Source: an uncultured Peptoniphilus sp.
Lineage (GTDB): Bacteria > Bacillota > Clostridia > Tissierellales > Peptoniphilaceae
DNA: 17,694 nucleotides
Direction: 5' to 3'
Assembly (NCBI RefSeq): GCF_946222045.1
Contig: NZ_CAMILN010000036.1
Location: forward strand, 1-17,694
The position numbers were made by a program, and so were the translations under genes. Numbering within the stretch: the first letter of the stretch is position 1; each line of letters begins with the position of its first letter. Shown here piece after piece: positions 7,792-13,666 of this stretch. The notes beneath the pieces are model-generated. The model was not told where the DNA came from. It searched no databases and saw only the letters and a list, made by a program, of their open reading frames with translations.

Positions 7792-7813
7792 AGGGGCTGA
7801 GGCCTCTTTTTTA
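7792..7813 (+). terminator. Intrinsic terminator of the thi operon
   Basis: AGGGGC (7792-7797) pairs with GCCTCT (7802-7807), with one G-T pair and a TGAG loop, followed by a run of T. It begins three bases after the thiZ stop codon. Confidence 0.75.
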
Positions 7814-7859
7814 TTTATAAATATTTTTAAATATATTGCGATTTTTTAAAAGACAATGT

Positions 7860-7888
7860 TTGCATATTAATGAAATTTAGATTATAAT
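7860..7888 (+). promoter_or_regulatory. Sigma-A promoter of the 5-oxoprolinase operon
   Basis: TTGCAT (7860-7865), a 17-base spacer and a perfect TATAAT (7883-7888). Start of transcription is expected near 7895, leaving a leader of about 40 bases before pxpA. Confidence 0.75.
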
Positions 7889-7890
7889 TG

Positions 7891-7916
7891 AAATACGTTA
7901 TTGCAATGATTTATTT
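7891..7916 (+). promoter_or_regulatory. Candidate operator dyad in the pxpA leader
   Basis: An imperfect 26-base dyad centres on ATTGCAAT (7900-7907), with AAATA (7891-7895) and TATTT (7912-7916) placed symmetrically around it. It covers the expected transcription start, just after the -10 and before the ribosome site, a normal place for a repressor site. No regulator gene is in the window. The B. subtilis counterpart of this cluster includes kipR (IclR family), so an IclR-type ligand sensor is conceivable. AT-rich sequence makes chance dyads common. Confidence 0.3.
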
Positions 7917-7934
7917 GACAAAAGGAGGAAATAG

Positions 7935-8705
7935 ATGCAATACTTTGTAGATTTAAACAGTGACATTGGAGAATCCTTCGGTGCATACAAAATGGGCATG
8001 GACGAAGAGATAGTAAAATATGTTACTAGCATTAACTGTGCTTGTGGTTATCACGCAGGCGATCCACTTATTATGGATGCAACTTGCAAGGCAGCAGCTG
8101 ATAATGGCGTAGAAATCGGCGCTCACCCAGGTTATCCAGATTTAATGGGATTTGGTAGAAGAAAAATGGCAGTAAAACCTGAAGAAGCTAGAGCTTATAT
8201 GCTTTATCAAGTTGGAGCTCTTTCAGCTTTTGCAAAGGCTCACGGCAAAAAACTTCAACATATGAAACTTCATGGAGCCTTCTACAACACAGCTTGTAAC
8301 GATGAAGCTCTTGCAAATGCAGTTTTAGATGCAGTCGAAGAATTTGACAAAGACCTAATCCTAATGGTTCTTAGTGGCTCATACATAGCTAAAGAAGGTA
8401 AGAGAAGAGGACTTAAGGTTGCACAAGAAGTTTTCGCTGATAGGGGATATAACGAAGACGGAACTTTAGTTAATAGATCTCTACCAGGAGCTTTTGTTAA
8501 GGATCCAAAGGAAGCAATACCAAGAGTTGTAAAAATGATTAAAGAAAACAAGGTTGTAACTGCGAGTGGTAAGGAAATCGATATAGTAGCAGATTCAATT
8601 TGTGTTCATGGAGACAATCCAGAAGCTCTTGAATTCGTAAAAAATATTCGTGAAGGACTTGAGGCTGAAGGTATAGAAATAAAACCTTTAATTAGTTTCT
8701 TATAA
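7935..8705 (+). CDS. pxpA: 5-oxoprolinase subunit A (LamB/YcsF family)
   Basis: A 256-residue subunit A of bacterial 5-oxoprolinase PxpABC, which hydrolyses 5-oxoproline (pyroglutamate) to glutamate using ATP in the cytoplasm. The N-terminus DLNSDIGESFG, then CACGYHAGDP (His40 to Pro44), then GAHPGYPDLMGFGRR (62-76) are the family signatures. The late SICVHGDNPEAL motif also fits. The length is the usual 250-257. AAAGGAGG precedes the ATG. It is the first gene of the operon, and the transporter gene follows 13 bases after its stop. Unlike the B and C subunits, which are often fused, A is separate here, as in B. subtilis YcsF. Confidence 0.95.
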   Translation: MQYFVDLNSDIGESFGAYKMGMDEEIVKYVTSINCACGYHAGDPLIMDATCKAAADNGVEIGAHPGYPDLMGFGRRKMAVKPEEARAYMLYQVGALSAFAKAHGKKLQHMKLHGAFYNTACNDEALANAVLDAVEEFDKDLILMVLSGSYIAKEGKRRGLKVAQEVFADRGYNEDGTLVNRSLPGAFVKDPKEAIPRVVKMIKENKVVTASGKEIDIVADSICVHGDNPEALEFVKNIREGLEAEGIEIKPLISFL

Positions 8706-8718
8706 TAAGGAGGATAAA

Positions 8719-9924
8719 ATGAGTAAAAACAAAGGTAACTGGTCTGTTCTTTTAGGGGCAGCCTTCCTAATGGCAACATCTGCCGTAGGACCAGGATTTA
8801 TGACGCAAACTGCAACATTCACTACAAATATTGGAGCAGACTTTGCAGCAGTAATTTTAATTTCGATTATATTTTCTTATATTGCACAACTTAACGTATG
8901 GAGAGTAATAGCAGTTTCTAAGATGAGAGGACAAGACATTGCCAACAATGTATTACCTGGACTTGGATATTTTATAGCTTTTCTAGTTGCACTAGGTGGC
9001 TTGGCATTCAACATAGGTAACGTTGGTGGAGCTGGACTTGGACTTAATGTTATCTTTGGCATAGATGTAAAAATTGGGGCAGCAATTGGTGGTGTAATCG
9101 GTATTATTTTATTCTCATCAAAATCTGCATCTTCAATTATGGATAGGGTAACTCAAGTTCTTGGAGCCCTTATGATTATCCTAATTGCCTATGTAGCAAT
9201 TAAGACACAACCACCTGTTTGTGAAGCTGTAAAAGCATCTGTAAACCCAGTTGGTGGATTTAACAGCATCCTATCTCCAACACTTACACTTATTGGTGGT
9301 ACTGTTGGTGGTTACATTATATTCTCAGGTGGACACAGACTTATTGATGCTGGTATCACTGGAGAAGAAAATCTTGACCAAGTAAATAAATCTGCATCAC
9401 TAGGTATTGGTGTAGCTTTTATAGTAAGGGTTTTATTATTCCTTGCAATTCTAGGTGTTACTAAGATGGCTAATGCACAAATTGATCCTGACAACATTGC
9501 AGCTTCTTCTTTCTTAGCAGCTTCAGGTGTTGTTGGTTATAAGATATTTGGTTTTGTATTTGCAGCAGCAGCCTTTACTTCTGTAGTAGGTGCAGCATAT
9601 ACATCAGTATCTTTCCTAAAAACTTTATTTAAATTCGTAGCTGATCACGAAAATATGGTTACAATTGCCTTTATCGTAATCTCTACAATTATGTTTATCT
9701 TTATTGGACAACCACAAACTCTACTTGTAGTAGTTGGTACACTTAACGGACTAATTCTTCCAGTTACACTTGCAGTAATCCTACTTGCATCTAAGAAAAA
9801 GTCAATTGTTGGTGACTATGTTCACTCAAATGTACTTTTCATCTTAGGTTGGATTGTAGTAGCTGTAACTGCTTTTATGGGTATTCAAACTATAATAGCA
9901 AACGTTGGAAAATTATTTGGTTAA
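8719..9924 (+). CDS. Nramp-fold transporter (YcsG-like), likely 5-oxoproline uptake
   Basis: A 401-residue protein with about 11 hydrophobic helices of the Nramp (divalent metal transporter) superfamily. The first helix carries SAVGPGFMTQTATFT in place of the metal-binding DPGN of true Mn/Fe transporters. The sixth-helix region reads GGYIIFSGGHRLID (about 197-210) rather than the usual A-x-x-MP-H metal site. Both metal-site motifs are therefore lost, and a non-metal substrate is likely. Its place inside the pxpABC operon, between pxpA and pxpB as ycsG is next to ycsF in B. subtilis, points to uptake of 5-oxoproline or a related acid. This is inferred from context. AAGGAGG lies just before the ATG. 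Confidence 0.82.
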   Translation: MSKNKGNWSVLLGAAFLMATSAVGPGFMTQTATFTTNIGADFAAVILISIIFSYIAQLNVWRVIAVSKMRGQDIANNVLPGLGYFIAFLVALGGLAFNIGNVGGAGLGLNVIFGIDVKIGAAIGGVIGIILFSSKSASSIMDRVTQVLGALMIILIAYVAIKTQPPVCEAVKASVNPVGGFNSILSPTLTLIGGTVGGYIIFSGGHRLIDAGITGEENLDQVNKSASLGIGVAFIVRVLLFLAILGVTKMANAQIDPDNIAASSFLAASGVVGYKIFGFVFAAAAFTSVVGAAYTSVSFLKTLFKFVADHENMVTIAFIVISTIMFIFIGQPQTLLVVVGTLNGLILPVTLAVILLASKKKSIVGDYVHSNVLFILGWIVVAVTAFMGIQTIIANVGKLFG

Positions 9925-9960
9925 GATAAGGATATTTTGACATAAGTATAGGAGTAAAAA

Positions 9961-10707
9961 ATGTATGATAAAATAAAATTTCTAACTGCTGGCGACTCTG
10001 CCATAGTTATGGAATTTGGCGACACTATTGAAAAAGAAATAAACGCCAGAATTGCAGCAGTTGTAGAAAGTTTAAAAAAGAAAAATATTGACGGTATCAT
10101 GGACATTTTGCCAACTTACAGGTCGATATTAATTAATTATGACCCAGTAAAGATTTCCTATGGCGAAATGGTTGATACTCTAAAGGGACTTAGCAAGGCT
10201 GACTCAGGTGAGCAAAGTGAAGAAGTTAGACTTATTGAAATCCCAACAATTTATGGTGGTGAATATGGTCCAGATATAGACTTTGTAGCTGAGCACGCAA
10301 ATTTATCTAAAGACGACGTTATAAAGATTCACTCCGGAACAGATTATTTAGTTTATATGATGGGCTTTATCCCAGGTTTTACTTACCTTGGTGGACTTGA
10401 TGAGAGAATTGCAACTCCAAGACTAAAGAGCCCAAGATTAAAGATAGAAGCTGGTTCAGTTGGTATTGCCGCTAATCAAACTGGTATGTATCCACTTGAA
10501 TCTCCAGGAGGCTGGCAACTAATAGGAAGAACTCCACTTAAACTTTTTGATGATACTAAGGAACCACCTGTATTCATCCAAGCTGGTGACTATATTAGAT
10601 ATGTCCCAATTGATCAAAAAGAATATGACAGAATCAAAGAAGAAGTGGAAAAAGATACCTACAAGGTTTCAATTAAGAAGGTAAAGAGGGGTGATCTTCA
10701 TGAGTAG
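9961..10707 (+). CDS. pxpB: 5-oxoprolinase subunit B (KipI-like)
   Basis: A 248-residue protein of the carboxyltransferase subdomain C/D family (PF02682). Subunit B works with PxpC and PxpA in ATP-driven opening of 5-oxoproline. The key stretch MGFIPGFTYLGGLDER begins at residue 134 and is followed by PRLKSPRLKIEAGSVGIAA and then YPLESPGGWQLIGRTP, all diagnostic. In B. subtilis the homologue KipI also inhibits the sporulation kinase KinA, but nothing here suggests that role. It starts at an ATG with GGAG about 7 bases before it, 36 bases after the transporter gene, and its end overlaps pxpC by 8 bases. Confidence 0.93.
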   Translation: MYDKIKFLTAGDSAIVMEFGDTIEKEINARIAAVVESLKKKNIDGIMDILPTYRSILINYDPVKISYGEMVDTLKGLSKADSGEQSEEVRLIEIPTIYGGEYGPDIDFVAEHANLSKDDVIKIHSGTDYLVYMMGFIPGFTYLGGLDERIATPRLKSPRLKIEAGSVGIAANQTGMYPLESPGGWQLIGRTPLKLFDDTKEPPVFIQAGDYIRYVPIDQKEYDRIKEEVEKDTYKVSIKKVKRGDLHE

Positions 10708-11644
10708 TATCGATGTAATTAACGGTGGAATTCTAACAACAATTCAAGATGCTGGTAGATATGGCTATCAAGAATTAGGTATTCCTACATCAGGTGTCAT
10801 GGATGATTACAACTACAGACTTGCCAATATCTTAGTTGGAAATAAACTTGATGAAGCTGTCCTTGAAATGACATATTTCGGACCGACTCTTAAATTTAAC
10901 GAAGAGCTTACACTTGCAATAACAGGTTCAAATATGAACCCAAAAATAAATGGCGAGCCTGCACCTATGTTTGAAACTATAAAGGTTAAGGATGGCGACA
11001 CCTTACAATTTGGTAAGGTAAATGAAGGTGTTAGGGCTTATATTGCCTTCGGTGGATCTATAGATGTGCCTGTAGTGAATGGATCTAAGTCAACTCACAT
11101 GAAGACAAAAATGGGTGGTATTGACGGAAGAGCCTTAAAACCTAAAGACACATTAAATATTAAAAAATCTAAAGACAAGACAATGAGAAGAATACCTGAA
11201 AAGTATCTTCCTAAGTTTAACCATTGCAATGTCCTAAGAGTTGTTCTTGGACCTCAAGATGACTACTTCACAGAAAAGGGAATCCACGACTTATTTAAAT
11301 CAGGTGGCTACCAAGTGACTAAGGACTTTGACAGAATGGGAATTAGATTAAAGGGAACTCCTATTGAACACAAGGAAACTGCAGATATTATTTCTGATGG
11401 AACTAACTTCGGTTCAATCCAAGTGCCTGCTAATGGTCAACCAATTATCCTTGTAGCAGATAGGCAAACTACTGGTGGTTACACAAAGATTGGAAACGTA
11501 ATAACACCAGACCTTCACAAGCTTGCTAATATGTCCTTCCTGGATAAAATTTTATTCCAAAAAGTTACTATCGAAGAAGCACAAAAGGCAACAGTTGATT
11601 ACAAGAAAAAATTCGAAGCAATTAAGAAGGAGTCTGTAATATGA
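10700..11644 (+). CDS. pxpC: 5-oxoprolinase subunit C (KipA-like)
   Basis: A 314-residue protein of the carboxyltransferase A/B (AHS2, PF02626) family. The N-terminus GGILTTIQDAGRYGYQELGI, then PTSGVMDDYNYRLAN, is diagnostic. A later PANGQPIILVADRQTTGGY is also conserved. PxpC binds PxpB, and both are needed for 5-oxoproline hydrolysis. I use the ATG at 10700, which has GAGGGG about 10 bases before it; a GTG nine bases upstream would add only three residues. The start overlaps the end of pxpB and the stop overlaps the next ATG (ATGA at 11641-11644), so B, C and the DUF1445 gene are translationally coupled. Confidence 0.93.
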   Translation: MSSIDVINGGILTTIQDAGRYGYQELGIPTSGVMDDYNYRLANILVGNKLDEAVLEMTYFGPTLKFNEELTLAITGSNMNPKINGEPAPMFETIKVKDGDTLQFGKVNEGVRAYIAFGGSIDVPVVNGSKSTHMKTKMGGIDGRALKPKDTLNIKKSKDKTMRRIPEKYLPKFNHCNVLRVVLGPQDDYFTEKGIHDLFKSGGYQVTKDFDRMGIRLKGTPIEHKETADIISDGTNFGSIQVPANGQPIILVADRQTTGGYTKIGNVITPDLHKLANMSFLDKILFQKVTIEEAQKATVDYKKKFEAIKKESVI

Positions 11645-12438
11645 AATTAAGTGAATTAGGTAAATTACACCCAAGAGATGTAAGAGAACTTATCAGAAAG
11701 GGAGAAGTTGACCTTCCAACTTCTGGCATGAGTGAAGGATACCTACAAGCAAACCTTGCAATTCTTCCAAAAAAATATGCCTACGACTTTCTATTATTTG
11801 CTCAAAGAAACCCAAAACCTTGTCCAATCCTTGAAGTTCTAGATGAAGGAAGCCCTCTTACAAAAATTATGGCTGACGGAGCAGACATAAGGACAGACGT
11901 GCCAAGGTACAGGATTTATAAAAATGGCGAATTTGTTGAAGAAGTTAAGGACCTAAAAGACGTGTGGCAAGATGACTTTGTTACCTTTGTAATAGGATGC
12001 TCTTTCTCCTTTGAAAAGGCCATGCTAGAAGCAGACGTTCCTGTAAGACACATTGAAGACGAACACAATGTTCCAATGTATATTACAAACATAGAAACAG
12101 AATCTGCTGGAGTTTTCCACGGAAACACAGTTGTATCTATGAGACCAATTCCTTACAAGGATATTGTAAAGGCAACAACTGTAACTGCAAGATTCCCAGC
12201 AACTCACGGAGCTCCAATCCACATTGGTGACCCATCTGTAATTGGAATCAAAGACATTGACAAGCCAGACTTTGGTGAAAGAAGTGAAATAAAAGAAGGG
12301 GAAGTGCCAGTATTCTGGGCTTGTGGAGTTACACCTCAAGCAGTAGCAATGGCATCTAAACCTGAAATTATGATTACTCACGCTCCAGGTCACATGCTTA
12401 TCTTAGATAAAAAAGACGCTTACGTTTCAGTATTCTAA
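11641..12438 (+). CDS. DUF1445 / YcsI-family putative hydro-lyase (D-glutamate cyclase family)
   Basis: A 265-residue protein of the YcsI/UPF0317 family, normal length. Family marks include DLPTSGMSEGYLQANL near residue 24, DIRTDVPRYRIYKNGE near 80, FVIGCSFSFEKAM near 115, and ITHAPGHMLILDK near the end. Bacterial members are called putative hydro-lyases. They share a family with mammalian D-glutamate cyclase, which turns D-glutamate into 5-oxo-D-proline. As the last gene after pxpABC, with an ATGA overlap to pxpC, it is well placed to act on a stereoisomer or hydrated form of 5-oxoproline or glutamate. The reaction in bacteria is not settled to my knowledge, and the link to oxoproline is inferred. 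The same gene set is found in the B. subtilis ycs/kip cluster. Confidence 0.88.
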   Translation: MKLSELGKLHPRDVRELIRKGEVDLPTSGMSEGYLQANLAILPKKYAYDFLLFAQRNPKPCPILEVLDEGSPLTKIMADGADIRTDVPRYRIYKNGEFVEEVKDLKDVWQDDFVTFVIGCSFSFEKAMLEADVPVRHIEDEHNVPMYITNIETESAGVFHGNTVVSMRPIPYKDIVKATTVTARFPATHGAPIHIGDPSVIGIKDIDKPDFGERSEIKEGEVPVFWACGVTPQAVAMASKPEIMITHAPGHMLILDKKDAYVSVF

Positions 12439-12452
12439 AAATAAAAATTCTT

Positions 12453-12481
12453 ATCTGCCAGGGAAACTTGGCAGATTTTTT
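12453..12481 (+). terminator. Intrinsic terminator of the 5-oxoprolinase operon
   Basis: A strong 10-pair stem, ATCTGCCAGG (12453-12462) with CTTGGCAGAT (12467-12476), closes a GAAA tetraloop and is followed by six T. It ends the pxpA-to-DUF1445 transcript. Confidence 0.92.
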
Positions 12482-12505
12482 ATGTTCAAAATTATATTTT
12501 AGTTT

Positions 12506-12534
12506 TTGTAGATTAAGTTGATTAGGAGTATAAT
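12506..12534 (+). promoter_or_regulatory. Sigma-A promoter of the small lipoprotein gene
   Basis: TTGTAG (12506-12511), a 17-base spacer and a perfect TATAAT (12529-12534), 35 bases before the ATG at 12570. Confidence 0.7.
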
Positions 12535-12569
12535 TAAGTAAAGTAATAAAGAATTAGGAGAGGTGGATT

Positions 12570-13052
12570 ATGAAAAAATATTTTAAAATTTTATTAGTCT
12601 TAGGAGCTTTAATGCTTTTCCTTACTGCTTGCGAGAATAGATCTCTTTATTCTAGTAAGACAGATTTATCTAATGAAAGAGGTCTGGAGATGTTAGTTGG
12701 AAAGATTGACTGGAGACCCTATAAGCTTGAAGAATATAAAGTAAAAAACCAAAGTTTAGAAATAAAATTAAGTGGAGAGTCTGACATAAGTCAAGACGAG
12801 GCTGCAAAGGCAGGATTTATATATGGGGTAATCCTTCTTATCTTAACTGATGCAGAAGAAGTTAGGTATACAGGAGAAGACCTATACTTTGGTTTCATTG
12901 ACAAAGACCTTGCCAATGAAGCTTTGAAAATCAAGTATGGGAAAGAAGTAGATGATTATAAGAAGAGCCAAGAAGACTTTGACAACTTAATTGAAAGACT
13001 AAAAAATGAAAAATTTGAAACTGGTGCTGCTAAATTTGAAATGATGGAGTGA
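12570..13052 (+). CDS. Small surface lipoprotein of unknown function
   Basis: A 160-residue protein with a lipoprotein signal peptide: Lys2-Lys3, a hydrophobic core, and the lipobox LTAC with Cys21. It would be anchored to the outer face of the membrane. The mature part has a beta-strand/helix pattern (EYKVKNQSLEIKLS, then a hydrophobic FIYGVILLILTDAEEVRYT) that loosely resembles the DUF4825-type domain of Firmicutes lipoproteins, though I would not assign it. The end is charged and helical (DYKKSQEDFDNLIERLKNEK). GGAGAGGTGG precedes the ATG. It has its own promoter, after the oxoprolinase terminator, and no clear terminator of its own before the DUF1294 gene. Function unknown. Confidence 0.82.
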   Translation: MKKYFKILLVLGALMLFLTACENRSLYSSKTDLSNERGLEMLVGKIDWRPYKLEEYKVKNQSLEIKLSGESDISQDEAAKAGFIYGVILLILTDAEEVRYTGEDLYFGFIDKDLANEALKIKYGKEVDDYKKSQEDFDNLIERLKNEKFETGAAKFEMME

Positions 13053-13077
13053 AGACTATTTTAATAAATTTTAAATT

Positions 13078-13127
13078 TCATCCTCAGTTTGTGATATTAT
13101 AATTTGTAGTTTATAAGTTGAGGATGA
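13078..13127 (+). repeat. Inverted repeat bracketing the DUF1294 promoter
   Basis: TCATCCTCA (13078-13086) and its perfect reverse complement TGAGGATGA (13119-13127) lie 32 bases apart. The left arm overlaps the -35 region and the right arm contains the ribosome site (GAGG) of the DUF1294 gene. In RNA read through from the lipoprotein gene, the two arms could pair and hide the ribosome site. RNA started at the local promoter would lack the left arm. Confidence 0.5.
13082..13103 (+). promoter_or_regulatory. -10 element for the DUF1294 gene
   Basis: A perfect TATAAT at 13098-13103 stands about 29 bases before the ATG. The best -35 (TTTCAT, 16 bases upstream) is poor. It lies inside the inverted repeat described around it. 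Confidence 0.45.
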
Positions 13128-13131
13128 TTTA

Positions 13132-13377
13132 ATGGAAAATATTTATATACTTATAATTTTAAACCTAATGAATTTTATTCTATATGGCCTGGACAAGTTT
13201 AAGGCCAGGCACAAGATGTGGAGGATAAGTGAGAAGACCCTCCTCACATTTTCACTTGTTGCAGGTCTTGGTGGACTTGCTGGAATGGAATTTTTTCATC
13301 ACAAGACTCGTGAGAGAAAGTTTTATATTGCAAATTTGATTGGAATACTTGTGACTATTTATTTGACAGTAAAATAA
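13132..13377 (+). CDS. DUF1294 small membrane protein
   Basis: An 81-residue protein with an N-terminal membrane helix (IYILIILNLMNFILYGL) followed by the DUF1294 signature: DKFKARHKMWRISEKTL, a Gly-rich hydrophobic segment (VAGLGGLAGMEFFHHKT), then a last helix. Length is usual for the stand-alone form of this family. In other bacteria the domain also occurs fused to a cold-shock domain, which is absent here. No function is known. GAGG precedes the ATG. Its stop codon is followed at once by AGGATGCC, the left copy of a direct repeat that flanks the palindromic element downstream. Confidence 0.85.
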   Translation: MENIYILIILNLMNFILYGLDKFKARHKMWRISEKTLLTFSLVAGLGGLAGMEFFHHKTRERKFYIANLIGILVTIYLTVK

Positions 13378-13383
13378 GGATGC

Positions 13384-13590
13384 CTAGTTGAAGTGACTAT
13401 TCTCAATAAAAAACCGCTCATGCCAGAATATCTCATTACAAAAATTGGTGATTTCTAAATCTCAAACTTCTAAAATCGCAAACTCGCTTCGCTCAAACAA
13501 TGCGATTTTAGACGAAGTTTTTCAATTTGAAATCTACACAATTTTTGACCTAGGATATTCTTAGCAAGAGGGTTTTATATTTTAATACTG
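13384..13590. mobile_element. Possible MITE/REP-like non-coding palindromic insertion
   Basis: A 207-base non-coding segment flanked by 7-base direct repeats AGGATGC (13377-13383 and 13591-13597), which could be a target duplication. The core is an extensive imperfect palindrome from about 13408 to 13577. No open reading frame of note is inside. It sits between convergent genes, the normal setting for REP or MITE-type sequences. The terminal bases are not clearly inverted copies of each other, so the element borders are uncertain. Whether it is multi-copy cannot be seen from one window. Confidence 0.4.
13408..13577. repeat. Long imperfect palindrome (~170 bp) between convergent genes
   Basis: Matching blocks occur in mirrored order on both sides of the centre near 13490. 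CTAAAATCGCA (13470-13480) pairs perfectly with TGCGATTTTAG (13501-13511). AAACTTC (13464-13470) pairs with GAAGTTT (13514-13520). CAAAAATTG (13439-13447) pairs with CAATTTTTG (13539-13547). AGAATATC (13425-13432) pairs with GATATTCT (13554-13561). AAAACC near 13410-13415 pairs with GGTTTT (13571-13576). The 20-base centre contains CTCGCTTCGCTC. The whole can fold into one long bulged hairpin in DNA or RNA. Confidence 0.85.
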
Positions 13591-13592
13591 AG

Positions 13593-13616
13593 GATGCATA
13601 CATGGCATCTTTTTTT
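13593..13616 (+). terminator. Weak intrinsic terminator beyond the palindrome
   Basis: GATGC (13593-13597) pairs with GCATC (13605-13609) across a 7-base loop, followed by seven T. On the plus strand it would end transcripts from the DUF1294 gene, but it is 216 bases after that stop codon, separated by the palindromic element. Confidence 0.5.
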
Positions 13617-13666
13617 ATTGTAAAAATTTATTTATAAGCTATAAAAATCTAAAAAATTTAAAACAA

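Noticed and set aside
12025..12393. Minus-strand 122-residue open frame
   Set aside because: Fully inside the DUF1445 gene on the opposite strand; Cys/Ser/Trp-rich, no family resemblance, no ribosome site or promoter.
13408..13577. CRISPR array or tRNA-like gene at the palindrome
   Set aside because: There are no direct repeats with regular spacers and no cloverleaf or CCA-type end; the structure is a single mirrored unit.
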